Origin: Paratinospora sagittata
Lineage: Eukaryota > Streptophyta > Magnoliopsida > Ranunculales > Menispermaceae
NCBI GenBank assembly: GCA_035771175.1
Contig: CM069592.1
Location: 40,488,623 to 40,552,622 of the forward strand
Direction of reading: 5' to 3'
Length of the DNA stretch: 64,000 nucleotides
Position 1 is the stretch's first letter. Every line of letters starts with the position of its first letter. Below, one piece after another: positions 23,661 through 34,378 of this stretch. The translations under genes were made by a program, and so were the position numbers. The notes under the pieces were generated by a model. The model saw only the letters and a program-made list of their open reading frames with translations, did no database searches and had not been told where the DNA came from.

Positions 23661-24157
23661 TCGTAGTTTTCTTTCTTCCTCTCCTTCAATCCTTCCATTC
23701 TTCTTCTGCTCTTTCTTGCTGCTCATCTTCTTTCTTGATTCTATCTTCCCTTTTGATCAGTCTACTCCTCATCTTATTCGCATCCCATCTTCTCAATCAA
23801 TTCTTCAATTTATCTTCTTTTTCTTTTAAACTTGCTGCTGCCAGCTTTCAGATTTGCTTTCCTTCTCATCTTGAATCTCTTTCTACCACACGTTTCTTTC
23901 TAATTCTTGATATCCTTTACTCTCTTTATTCTCTATGCTTACCAATATTCATTCTCTAATTTCATTACTACACTTCCTTCAGGCTTCAACTTTACTTTTC
24001 TTCTATCTATCTACCCTTGTGACCAACACACTTTGCAAAGAAAAAGACCTTGGCTTGTTTCCATGTTATACCTGCATGCAACTTTGGACCAGTAGAAGTA
24101 CATAATTTAGCAACATGCACTTAAAGCACTACATCAATTTCTTCAAGCCGGGGAGAA

Positions 24158-24481
24158 TGATAAAGATCAATTAGTAGATAGAATTTGAGGAGTTGGTTTT
24201 ATCTTGATTTCAATTATTTAAATATAGTAGCTATTATTTGAGAGGATTAGGATTCTGGTTGTTCTACTTGTTTTGGATTTTATTAAGAATTTTATTAGGA
24301 GTATTAACTATTTACTTGAGTGTCTATAAATAGCGTGTAATAGGGCTGTAAACACATATGATTGGTTGGACATGAATTTAATAAAAAAAAATTGTTTTCT
24401 CCTCTTCGCTTCTTTCTTCTTTTCTCTTCTTTTTATTATTTCTTTCTATTTCTTCTTCTTTATCTTCTCGGTGCTACATCA
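24158..24481 (+). mobile_element. Probable solo or 3' LTR of a retrotransposon
   Basis: The segment starts TGATAAAGATC directly after a purine stretch CCGGGGAGAA (polypurine-tract-like). It contains TCTATAAATAGCGTG (a TATA box) and a following AATAAA, then a pyrimidine-rich stretch, and ends GGTGCTACATCA. This matches the U3-R-U5 layout of a copia-type LTR of about 324 bp. No second LTR or coding region is present in the window, so the rest of the element has been lost. Confidence 0.5.
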
Positions 24482-24644
24482 TCAGACTTGATCATTTATT
24501 GATTATGGGATATGGGGCCTTAGGTAAAATGTCTCCAAATTTTGAATCAAGGTACTTGGATAAGGTTATGTTCATTACTAAGAGTATGTTCTATCTTCTT
24601 CTTTCCTTTTATTTAATTCATTTCAATCATTTATTTTCTTCTTC

Positions 24645-24850
24645 TTCTTTTTTCTTCTTTTTTTTTTGCCCCACCTTAACAAATTGTCACATATTAGCCA
24701 TTCCCTTCTTTCTTTAGTACATAGAAGTATTACAAAACCTAAAGTGTTGGACACATATCTCGTTATCTCATACCCATGTTAGTATAATAAAGTTTCAACA
24801 TGGGTACGTTGGGCTAAAGTTAAGAGTCTGGGTAACATAGATTGACAACT
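24645..24850 (+). repeat. Dispersed repeat shared with 56665..56880
   Basis: Both segments read, in order, a T-run, an AAATTGTCACATATTAG-like block, TTCTTT, a CTAAAGTGTTGGACACATAT-like block, ACCCATGTT and a GGGTACGTTGGGCTAAAG-like block. The shared TE fragment lies in intergenic DNA here and in an intron of the poly(A) polymerase-family gene there. Confidence 0.55.
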
Positions 24851-25249
24851 TTGTACCTTCAATAAAAAATATCAGCTTGATGGCTAACCTTATAAGAATT
24901 GTTTCTTCCATAAGTACGTACTCTGGACACTAGTGAGAAATTTTACTAAATGGTTGTTCAAAGGACTGTGATTTTCCACTAGCATATGACACATGAAGTA
25001 TACACACTGAACACGAGCGATATTTCACCAATTGGCCCAGGATCAAGTGATGCTCCACTTATGTATGTGTAAACACCTATCTTGTATACCAATGACAATG
25101 ATAAGTGAGAGATCCTGTAACAACATTAATTTTGACGGCATAGGTTGTAGCCATTAATCAAAAATACAGTTGATGTTTCTCCTCAATCCATCTTATATGT
25201 GCATTTGGGCTACTCTTCCTTAATAGCGTGTGACTTGTGCTTTTAGTTC

Positions 25250-26337
25250 AACTACCCAAAGGAAGGGAAAAACAAAACCTCAGTGATGGAAACAACATGG
25301 TTGTCAGTTTATTAACAAGGAGTAGCTTGCATCTAATAGTTGAAATTTTCACACCAAAGGAAGCCAAAACTTAGGATCAGCATAAAGAACAGTATTAGGC
25401 CAACTAACTTCTCATCCCAATCCAAAAGGCAAAAGGGGTTGATAATAGCAATTAGCAACTAAACTACTTGTGAACTAAGAGATTAAAAAACTAACCAATT
25501 GAACATTGAATAAACCATTTTCCAATGCTTATGCATGTTAAGTCCATGAGAAGACAATACGGTAATCTAGAACACTAAAAGTCAAAAAAGATTACCTTAG
25601 TTGTTTCCCCGCAAGCATTACTCTAAAAATAAGAACCTCTCGGTATCTTCTCGAATCATCGAGAATAGAACATAGACAAACATATTGTTGTTAAACTAGA
25701 AAAAAAATCACTATCATCGTCACCAACACCCCTCCACTCAAGCCCAAAAAATTGCTACTGGTCCCAAATTTGATGCCATATTGAGTACTCACTCAATCAT
25801 ATGCAAATGATATACAAATGAATTGGACTAATATGAGATGAATTTTTTTTTCTAAATAACTAAGCAAAATAATAACAACAACAATAAATAAAAGGAATGT
25901 GCGTACCTAATGCATGAGGCTCCCACAATTGCCAGCTCTAGGGAAGAGTCGTCATTGCATCCGGCCTTAACTCCATACTGAAATGCATTAGTAAAATTAC
26001 ATTACCCAGCAACAGACTGGGAAAAAAATCAAAGGCAAAAGAACTTTGTTTTTCAAGCCAACAAGGAAGTTATAATTATATAACCAAATTTACCATTCAT
26101 TATAACAGAATTTTGTAACCATTCATATGCATTATGGTAACATATGACTGCTCTCATCCTCAATAAAACTGTAGCAACATATTTAACATAAAACTACACT
26201 AGCTACTGTAAATATACAAAACTAGTTAGCAAAGTGAAGTGATAAATAAGCTTGAACCGTCTCAGGCAACCACTTCATATCTGCCATTGTCAAAAGCTCC
26301 CATCAGGTCAATCCACACCGTAATTTTCATAAGGAAA
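25250..26337. other. Region downstream of the SAM gene
   Basis: This is the 3' side of the minus-strand SAM-domain gene. It contains a short repeat at about 25898..25980 (GTGCGTACCTAATGCATGAG then GCTCCC) that resembles 56355..56400, the look of a tRNA-derived SINE 3' half. No other gene is visible. Confidence 0.45.
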
Positions 26338-27357
26338 TCATGAAAATCCCTTTGCAAGCTTTTGGATAGCACAGTACAATTTCCGCCTCGACCCAATGGC
26401 ATTTATCCCCATATCCTTAAGATCCTCCAGCGTCAACAACGGCAACACTTCCTCGTCCACCTCATGTATCTCAAAAACCGGCAAATACCGACCTAAACCT
26501 AATCCATTGAGCCACATTCGAATCCCATCTTCGAGCGACCAGCGCGTCCCCTTCTCAATACCCCCATTTCCATCCAAACTCATCCCACATTTCCAATCTC
26601 TCGCATCGGTGTCCGACGGTCCATCCAATTCAACTCCATCGTGATCTCTACTCTCCGAAACCCTAGCCCTAGTAGAAACCGCTCTCCTCTGCCCCGAAAA
26701 CACCCCTTCACCACCGGAATTTTGCCGCAAATCTATCGCCACTGGATTCTCTAAACAATGCATAGGGCTCTGCTCCTTCAAAGGACTCTGTGATCCCTCT
26801 AAATCAAAATCCCTAAACCCTTCGCCGCCTCCACCGCCTTCTTCTTCACCACTCAACTTCTCCTCACCAATTATTCCTCCTTCATCGACCTTTAACGACG
26901 CCGACGCCATCCAATTTGATCTCGGCCTCTTCGCCGGCAATCCTCGCTTCGCCTTCCGATTCCCAATCCCTAACAAATCGAAATTCCCATCTACTCCTCC
27001 AATAATTACATCCTTATCTTCCATTTCCACACCTTCGTGACTCTCGCCGCCGTTGCTCAAGTTCGTTAACGGCCGGGTTTTCGATCCTTTTCCGGCACCG
27101 GCCGGATCTTTCTGGAAAGAGAACCGGTACTTGCCGGAATCGCTCCACTGCTTCGTTCGCCGGAGGAATGGGTCGTAGGCGAGAGTCGCCGGTTGGTCTC
27201 CGATATCTCCGAGACGGACGCTCGGCCGGCGTTGGCGCTTTGTGGCTACTAGACCTAAGCTTGGCGTCAAGTTATCCAACGAAGCTCCGGTGGCTCCGCC
27301 GCCGCCGGCCCCGGCGCCGGCATTAACCGGAGCTTCGAGTTGCTGTACTCCCGCCAT
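26338..27357 (-). CDS. SAM (sterile alpha motif) domain protein
   Basis: An uninterrupted 339-codon frame starts at MAGVQQLEAP. Residues 1-265 are disordered: Gly/Ala-rich near 12-25, basic KRQRRPSVRLGD near 40-50, and Gly/Glu-rich near 160-180. Several basic clusters (NRKAKRGLPAKRPRSNW) could act as nuclear localisation signals. The C-terminal SAM domain spans about 275-337, with MWLNGLGLGRY, FEIHEVDEEVLPLL, LEDLKDMGI and GSRRKLYCAIQKL. SAM domains mediate protein oligomerisation or RNA binding, and the partner is unknown. This architecture matches a small plant family that in Arabidopsis, as I recall, lies next to poly(A)-polymerase-family genes; a relative of those lies 28 kb away here. 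The first two-thirds is GC-rich compared with its surroundings, as expected for a real coding exon. Single-exon structure looks complete. Confidence 0.9.
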   Translation of the reverse strand: MAGVQQLEAPVNAGAGAGGGGATGASLDNLTPSLGLVATKRQRRPSVRLGDIGDQPATLAYDPFLRRTKQWSDSGKYRFSFQKDPAGAGKGSKTRPLTNLSNGGESHEGVEMEDKDVIIGGVDGNFDLLGIGNRKAKRGLPAKRPRSNWMASASLKVDEGGIIGEEKLSGEEEGGGGGEGFRDFDLEGSQSPLKEQSPMHCLENPVAIDLRQNSGGEGVFSGQRRAVSTRARVSESRDHDGVELDGPSDTDARDWKCGMSLDGNGGIEKGTRWSLEDGIRMWLNGLGLGRYLPVFEIHEVDEEVLPLLTLEDLKDMGINAIGSRRKLYCAIQKLAKGFS

Positions 27358-28009
27358 TAAAGTGCGCAGCGAGAGATTCTAGAATCGGGAGTGTTGTGTT
27401 TTTCTGTAGTTGAGTTTATCTGAGTTGAAGTGTTTGCACGAATGTGATATTGGAGATCGCCTGCGTCTTTTGACTTTAATAACGGAATTAGCTCCAAAAT
27501 GGGAAGAATAACGGGGATGGGGGAAATATACTCTGCTTCGTGGATTTGAATGGTTACTGAAGCTTAGCTCTTCTTTGAGTGCCATCTGGTTGTTTTTTTT
27601 TTTCACTGCCACGTGTTGTGAATTTGAAAGGTACACGTGTGTTGTCTATTGGTTACATGTTTCTAATTATGTGCAATTAATTAATTTTGGTCACTGTACA
27701 TCCTTATCAGAACTGGCTTTTTAACTTTTGGGTTCTCTTATTTTTTACTGTGTTCTATTACAAATTTCATTAATAATTTCATATTAAAATCATTCTAAGG
27801 GAGATTAAAGAGTCGCAAATAAGTTTAATACCTCCCAGAAAATGTGGTCCGCTATGAAAATTAATTTTTGACTGTACATTTTCAAGTTAACTTTTATAAC
27901 AGCTATTCATATAAGTACTAAAAAAATAACTATGCATTTATGATGTAACATTTTGAATATCCCACCAATGAAGCAAACCTCCCATTTCAAACCAAATGAA
28001 AATTTTATT

Positions 28010-28084
<75 letters not shown>

Positions 28085-28700
28085 ACCGCAGCCAAATTGC
28101 ATTTATATTATTACATGAGTAACACTTAGAACCCACAAAGAAATTAGTTCAAACGATATATTAGCCACATCCAATAAATATATATTCATAAAAAGTATGA
28201 CGCAGCTATTTCCAAAGCTATTTTAAGAAAACTATTTAAACTATATTAACTAATCCACATTTTTGTGTGTTTAACATTAATAAAATAAGACTGAAAGTTT
28301 AAAAAATAATAAAAAAGGCTAAAAGATAAAAATAAAAATAAAAATGACTGAAAATAATAAAAAATAATAATTATGACAAAAATAGCATACGATAAGTTAA
28401 AAATTTTGACTTTATAAATATTATAGATAAACTAATTATCATTGCTTTAAAAAGAAAAAAAAACTAATTACCATTGAATTTTCTAATGTACAAGAAGGGT
28501 ATAAACTTATAGTCAATAAATATATATATATATATAATATTCAAAGGAACATTTGATGCCTATAATAAAAAAAGGAGCAACTTATTTACTTTAAACGAGG
28601 AATAAATCACAATTAAAATTTCAATTAACAAGCCACGCGCCAAAATGATTTTCGGACGCGGGAGAGTCATAACCATAGGCCGTACGCTCTTGCGTTACAG
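27358..28700. other. Shared upstream region between the SAM gene and the 28.7-kb transcript
   Basis: The SAM gene (minus) and the putative unit at 28.7 kb (plus) diverge from here. The region holds a 64-bp TA microsatellite and AT-rich DNA. No TATA box stands out for the SAM gene. The minus-strand frame at 27379..27636 overlaps the expected SAM leader and has no domain. Confidence 0.5.
28015..28078. repeat. TA microsatellite, about 32 units
   Basis: This is the longest uninterrupted dinucleotide array in the window. It is self-complementary and likely to be length-polymorphic. It lies between divergent transcription units. Confidence 0.97.
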
Positions 28701-28716
28701 TGCTCTTGGCCTCATG

Positions 28717-28725
28717 TTATAAAAG
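28717..28725 (+). promoter_or_regulatory. TATA box of an unassigned plus-strand transcript
   Basis: TTATAAAAG sits about 30 bp before a pyrimidine/purine transition suitable for transcription initiation (about 28750). It is preceded by a locally GC-richer stretch with ACGCG and CGTACG strings (28635..28700). Together these look like a genuine plant core promoter. Confidence 0.55.
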
Positions 28726-28749
28726 AGGGATACAAAAGTCTCACGTTTA

Positions 28750-29173
28750 AAAGGCGACTCGATACTCAGAGCTCATCTTCGTCTCTTTAAAATCACTTAG
28801 AAGAAGCGATCTCGAAGAATTCCTTTGGCACACTTCTCTTCTCATTTCTCGTTCAGAAACTCACACAAGATTTGGTACGAAGAAGAAAAACGCTTATATT
28901 CATTAATTTCCGATTTGATTTCTGTTCATCTCTGTCGTTCGCTCTCTCTGTCTTGTAATGTTTCAGTTAAATCCACCTTATCTTCGTGTCGTTTCAGAGT
29001 TTCAAGCTAGAACTTCACAGTTTTTTAGTCTCGAGAATTGCACTGTCGAATAGCTTAGCTGAAGATGTATCTCACAAGATCTGATGTCAAATAGAGATAT
29101 CAGTGAGGATTTCGAGTGTTGTGAGCACTGCGCCGATGGTCAATGGAGTTCCTGTGGATTCCTTTCTCACTAG
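28750..29173 (+). other. Putative first exon of an unassigned gene or non-coding transcript
   Basis: Downstream of the TATA box lies about 420 nt with the CT-rich composition of a plant 5' leader, ending at a good donor (CACTAG/GTAACA). Two small frames reach the donor region. ATG 29084 encodes 29 residues (MSNRDISEDFECCEHCADGQ..., four Cys) and stops at the TAG just before the GT. ATG 29136 encodes MVNGVPVDSFLT and stays open across the donor. I could not find a following exon that continues the second frame. It could be a long leader with upstream ORFs, a non-coding RNA, or the start of a gene disrupted by the copia element 3.3 kb downstream. Confidence 0.4.
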
Positions 29174-31089
29174 GTAACAGCATTTTATTGAACGAGTCTT
29201 GAAATAGAATTAGAACCGGATTTACTATATGATATTTTATAAAATTTGCTTCATGGACATTAGTAATTTATTACAGTAAATTACCTGCTGCTTTACTGAA
29301 TGACCCTGTTTGTTCAGCTTGAAATCCCCTCATTAGATAGAAATATAGCATACCATGTGTATTTGGTTTTTTATATGATTGTTATGAAACATAATCAAGA
29401 ATTATATACCAGTAACGGGAGATATCAATGAATCATATCCACGAACCATGTGAAGTGAAGTGGCAAAAGCACATTGTCTAAATATAACAATACATTCTGA
29501 TCATCCACTAGTTCAACATGATGATAACCGTAATATATATATCTTAGGGTACGAGCTTTGGATTGGGATCCATTGGCTTCCTTGGCCTGTTATCTACATG
29601 ATCCACTATTCTATTTCTTTAAGTTCAAACTGTTGTGTGTAATGTTAACTAGTATTAGCATTTTCTACTATGTATGATCTACTTGTCACGTGTACAGTTC
29701 ACGAATTAATAAGAGTAATTCAGTAGTAATGAGTTTGAGAGCCATGTATCAGCTTCATGTTAATGTCGTTCATCCAACTTGCCTCAAACTAATTAATTTT
29801 GATCTGAGCACTACACTTGTATGCTAAGTGGACTTGAAATCAAGATATATTAAATTAAACCATGGGCTTAGAGACTGCCTTGGATCTTATTGAATTTGTT
29901 GCTTTAAACAAAATTACCTGTTAGAATATTAAAAGGAGATACCTACATCCTTTTGATGTCTCTGCCTTGGATCTTATGAATATTGAGGTGCAGAAACAAA
30001 TACGTTAGGCTGTAAAATTGCAGTTTGTGATGGAACATTGAGGAGAGAACATGGAATTTATCTGGAAAAGAAAAGAGCTCATGTTGTGCTAAAGGGAGAA
30101 AGGAAAAAAATCACTCAGGTTCATCGTCCTTGCTCGTTGTTTTAGGAAAAGATCCAAACCCTTCCATCACCTTTTTTTTTTTTCATAGTTAGGGACTCCT
30201 TGTTTTCCTCTGTTTGCTTTTGGAATGCTTATGCATGTGACTTAATAAATCCAGAAAAATTTTAAAAAGTGCTTCCAAATTACTCTTGATTTGTTTGTAA
30301 ATATGGGATTTATGTAGCTAAATTTTCACAATTTAATTCCTATTCTATTTAATATTATTTAATGAACCTCTAGCTTTTTTGGAGGAACTTTGTATAATAT
30401 TTATGACTATTGTCAAATTTTATGGTTAATTTATTTATTGGTTATGAACTCAAATACTAGAGCAAATGTTGTCTGGCTAAGCATAACTTTCTGGTTATAT
30501 CAGATTCACGCGTATTTACAATCCTGGCCAATATTTTATTCACAATACAAGATAATGGAGCCTCAGTGTATGTGTGTACGTGTGCATTTTTTGCATATTA
30601 CTTCTTTAAATTGATGCTTGCCAACCTGAAATATTAAATAAAAAAGGAAGAAAATACAAATTAAGCATCAGCTATGTGTGTAACTTTCATTGTGTTAGTT
30701 AGATGTTGCCGAGTACAACAATGCCTGCAGTCACCTTTATGTATTTGAAGTTATAAATGGATGATGTTTTTATGTTGAGGTTCTTCTCCCTTGTTTCTGT
30801 CTTTGGGTCACTTCATGTGGGATATTCTCCGGTTTAACTTTGAAGTCAGCTAATCTAGCTGTCCTCGTTACCGCTTAGGTTTATGGGATCTTTCCTCTTT
30901 GGTAAAGCTAAAGGATGCCATCACAACAGAGCATCCTGTGATGCTTCTTGCAGTTAAGTCTTCACTGAAAAACTGGTTGAATACTTATGTTTTGGTTGAC
31001 TTAAAATGGTGGCTTTGACCACGATTGTCTACCAATACAACCTGGTAGACTGATAAGTTTGGTTCAACTAATGGCTAATTCTATTTGCT

Positions 31090-31930
31090 ATTGTCAGTGT
31101 TATCAAGGAACACCTTACTGCAAGGTGCCGCCTAGGCACCCGAGCAAGGCACCTAATTGAGGTGTGTGCCTAGCCCAGGGCCAACCTGGACACACAACTT
31201 TGTTATAAATTCTTTTATTTTTTTATTTTTTATTTTTATGCCCATGGATACAAGATATTATGTAGATTATTATAATTTTTTAATTTAAATGCTTGAAATC
31301 TCAAATAACTAACTAATTGTGCTTTGATATTTTAATTCTAATTACAATCATTTCAAGACTTATGGTATTATAATTTATAATTTAATTATGAGTAGAATTG
31401 CTATTGTTTATAGGTTGTAATATCTATTTTGTTATATACTTGTACCCTTATGCATTGTTAAAATTTTATTTCCTGAAGCTTGGGGGTGATGACATTGTTT
31501 TGCAAGCGGTGGTAGAGGCAAATAAGGGCAACAGAGGTAGTTTCAGTTCCTCTTATCACATGCAGCTGTGCATCTGAGATCATTACCCTGTTGAAGAACC
31601 AATTAATTAGTCACGGGGAAGAAGGGGTCTGGGATACGGCAGCTCTATATGTTCTTCAGCAGTTTATGCTTGCTTCACGATAGATTACATCCTCCCTTGG
31701 AGGGAGCAATGGGATAGGCTGATCTATCCCCATATAACGGAGGCGTATTTAATAAAATATTACATACTACTACTACTGTAAATATTGTTGTTATTATTTT
31801 ATATACAATAACTTTGTATGTATTTTTTTTGTCTTTCTCACTTAAGCATGCACCTTACCCTGTGCCTCAAAGCTTAGGCTTTAGGTGGCGTCACCATCGG
31901 AATGTGCCATGCACCTTGCACCCTTATTCC
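31090..31930. mobile_element. Possible relic bounded by GCCTAGGC/AGGTGCC-rich ends
   Basis: The left end (31095..31180) reads GTTATCAAGGAACACC then AAGGTGCCGCCTAGGCACCC. The right end (31845..31925) contains GCACCTTACC, GCTTAGGCTTTAGGTGGCG and CATGCACCTTGCACCC. Ends of this type bracket common non-autonomous repeats in dicots. A shorter fragment with a similar CTAGG...CAACACCTTGACAACAA end lies near 59450..59525. The interior is AT-rich and non-coding. Confidence 0.35.
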
Positions 31931-32146
31931 TTTGGCTAATTTTGGGTGGTTTCAAAGGCAAGAGTGTACTCTTTTAAGGTATTGACAGACATGCCCACCA
32001 AGTAAAGACATCCTTGTTTTGTCAAAAAGATTTGTTAGGAGATTCCTGTGGGAAAGTGGAGGTAAAAATTGTACAAGGATCGGGGTCATTTTTACCTTGT
32101 GTTGATGTTTTGTTCTCATATCTTGTTCACCTTTTCTCATGCAAAA

Positions 32147-32260
32147 ACTCAACTCAGCTCAACTAAGCGTTTTCCTAACGACTTGGGGTCAGCTACATGA
32201 ATTTGCTTCCTCTACTTCGTTCTATTAAAGCTAAGTCGACATTCAAATTACAATACAGAT
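32147..32260 (+). repeat. CAACTCAACTAAG...GGGGTCAGCTACATGAAT repeat (fullest copy)
   Basis: The copy reads AACTCAACTCAGCTCAACTA, then CTTGGGGTCAGCTACATGAA, then TTTGCTTCCTCTACTTCG and TCTATTAAAGCTAAGTCG. It matches a very common dicot dispersed repeat. Shorter pieces of the same order lie at 3486..3560, 49035..49095 and 63520..63600. Confidence 0.6.
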
Positions 32261-32493
32261 CTAGAAGATTATTTCTTCCTCCATTTCTTTCTTTAGGCTT
32301 AGTAGTAGTGTGGTCCAAAAATAAATTACAATGGCGATTTGGTTGCTGCTGTCTGTGTTTCCTCTTGATTTGGTATTGATGAAAGGTTATGATGGTAGCT
32401 TTGGCTTGATTGTAATTGTTGTAACAGTTAAAGGTGGGAAGGAGATAAAGACTGGAGAGTCATATAGTAGGAAAAGTAGATTTCATTCATTTT

Positions 32494-32875
32494 TGTGGGG
32501 TCCACCTCTGATAAAAGAAAAGAGAAATGGGGTGGGTGGCCGCCCACGAGGGCGGCCACCTTCTTGGTCACCAAATTCGACGCGCCGAATTTGTTTACCC
32601 CATAATAGTTAAATATATTATTATATATATTTATAATTACACATTTACCCCTGAATACTCCTATAAATAGGGTCTTACTTCATTCTTAAAATTCATTCCT
32701 AAGAATCAGAGAGTTCTATTCTGAGAGATCTATTAAGAGATCTAATCTGTAAGATCCACCTAAGGGTGATCTAATAAAAGAATGCTGCCTCCTGTGGTTG
32801 TAGGCAATTTGCCAAACCACGTTAAATTTGTTGTCTTGTTTTTTCTTTCATGCTTTACCACGATTTCGCACAACA
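32494..32875 (+). repeat. 5' LTR of the copia element
   Basis: U3 carries an inverted repeat of GGTGGCCGCCC and GGGCGGCCACC around a 4-nt loop (32535..32560), followed by an almost perfect palindrome around GACGCGCC. CTATAAATAGGG near 32662 is the likely TATA box, and AATAAAAG near 32771 the likely poly(A) signal. Confidence 0.93.
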
Positions 32876-32878
32876 AAT

Positions 32879-32890
32879 TGGTATCAGAGC
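32879..32890 (+). other. Primer binding site for initiator-Met tRNA (copia)
   Basis: TGGTATCAGAGC lies three bases inside the 5' LTR end. It is complementary to the 3' end of initiator methionine tRNA and fixes the plus orientation. Confidence 0.92.
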
Positions 32891-33502
32891 CAAGGTTAAG
32901 CTTTGGAAGAAAAACAGACCTTCTGTCGAATTTTTCGAGACAGCGTCGAAATTTTTGAGATTCTGCAACAGTGATCGGAACTGTTTTCTGATCACCCGTG
33001 GAGGTAGCTATTGTTTTCAAGAGTCCGACGCAACAAATGGCGAGAAAAACGAACAAGAAACGAGTTCCCAGGAGTCGATCAAAGTTTGATCTCCGTACAG
33101 CGTTTGTCGGCACTGTTCATCCCCGATACTGTTCATCCGACCCGGATCCGACCCATCAGCCCGCACTGTTCATCCGGCCCAAGCCACTCAGTCCATCACT
33201 GTTCATACCGGTCCAGCCCACTCGGTCTGCCACTATTCATCTTGACCCAACCGTTCGGCACGACACTGTTTATCCGACCCAGCCTGTTACGGCCCGCAGT
33301 TGACCGAATATTTTTTCGGTTGACCAAGCATATCCGGTTCATTTTTCGTCTGATTTCAACAAAGTCAGACTCGTTTTTACCATTTTTGACCGTTCCGGAC
33401 GCAACTGTGCAATCAGTTTCTGCAGATTCAGCTCCTAAGTTATTGATATAGCTTAGTTCATTTTTCAAGCACTTTTCGGCGTCATACATATATTCGGTCT
33501 AA

Positions 33503-34378
33503 ATGGCGGAGGAAATCTCAAGCACAAGCAAGCCTTGGCAAAGAAGTTCGATGTCCAATGCAAAGTTCGCGGTGGAGAAATTCAACGGCACCAACAACTT
33601 TGGCATGTGGCAATGCGAAGTTCAAGATCTCTTATTTCGGGAAGGATCACATATCGCCTTGGAAACCAAGCCCAAGGATATGTCCGATGATGATTGGAAT
33701 TTTGTAAATCGTCAAGCTTGTGGAACAATCCGACTCTGTTTGGCGAAGGATCAGAAGTACTTTGTCATGAAAGAGACTATGACATCAAGTCTTTGGAAGA
33801 AACTGGAGGACAAGTACATGACAAAAAGCATAGAGAACCGACTCTACCTGAAAAAGAAGCTCTTTCGTTTTGAGTACAAGAAAGGTACTCCTATGATTGC
33901 GCATCTTGATAATTTCAACAAGATTCTCGCTGATCTACTAAATCTTGATGTTAACCCTCTTGATGAGGATAAGGCACTATTGTTGTTAAACTCTTTGCCT
34001 GAAAGTTATGAACATTTAACAACAACTTTGCTATATGGTAAAGATGCTGTTAAATTCAGTGATGTTTCAAATGCTTTGATGAACAACGAGTATCGAAGGA
34101 AGGACCAGCGCGATAACAAGGACGCATCACCAGAAGCCTTGACGGTATCCAGAGGCAAGGCTAACAACAGATCTGATAGATCCAGTGGGCGAGGCCGATC
34201 TCGCTCAAAGTCACAAGGACCTTCATCACGTCAACGTCTTGCAAAGGATGAATGTGCCTATTGTCACCAAAAGGGGCACTGGAAGAAAGATTGTCCAAAT
34301 ATGGACAAGACAACTGCAAATGTGGCACAGAAGGCTAAAGAAGATTCTGCATTCTCCGTTTCATCTATAGACAATTAG
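33503..34378 (+). CDS. Copia gag polyprotein with zinc knuckle
   Basis: The frame is 291 codons, starting MAEEISSTSK. The N-terminal FNGTNNFGMWQCEVQDLL block and the UBN2-type capsid region (LWKKLEDKYM, LNSLPESYEHL) are followed by a basic S/R-rich linker. A CCHC zinc knuckle, CAYCHQKGHWKKDC, lies near residues 253-266. The gag part is intact. A TAG at 34376..34378 then separates it from protease, whereas TNT1-type elements normally have one continuous gag-pol frame. It is therefore a nonsense mutation, or less likely a leaky stop. Confidence 0.88.
   Translation: MAEEISSTSKPWQRSSMSNAKFAVEKFNGTNNFGMWQCEVQDLLFREGSHIALETKPKDMSDDDWNFVNRQACGTIRLCLAKDQKYFVMKETMTSSLWKKLEDKYMTKSIENRLYLKKKLFRFEYKKGTPMIAHLDNFNKILADLLNLDVNPLDEDKALLLLNSLPESYEHLTTTLLYGKDAVKFSDVSNALMNNEYRRKDQRDNKDASPEALTVSRGKANNRSDRSSGRGRSRSKSQGPSSRQRLAKDECAYCHQKGHWKKDCPNMDKTTANVAQKAKEDSAFSVSSIDN

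Larger units (their letters stand above)
29174..32493. other. Possible intron(s) of the 28.7-kb transcript, with TE relics
   Basis: No protein domain is visible. Several acceptor- and donor-like pairs occur (for example TTGCAG at about 30018..30023 and CTCAG/GTTCAT near 30118), enclosing about 95 nt without a long frame. A repeat-derived block at about 31090..31930 and a CAACTCAACT-type repeat at 32147..32260 are included. The region ends at the copia insertion. Confidence 0.4.

Noticed and set aside
23735..24095. Hydrophobic Leu/Phe/Ser-rich frames suggesting a membrane protein
   Set aside because: The sequence is a pyrimidine-rich non-coding stretch. Any frame in CT-rich DNA reads as Leu/Phe/Ser.
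27379..27636. 85-codon frame upstream of the SAM gene
   Set aside because: It lies in the expected leader of the SAM gene, has no domain, and runs close to the start codon without joining the frame.
27907..28095. Minus-strand frame encoding a long Tyr-Ile repeat
   Set aside because: It is the translation of the TA microsatellite.
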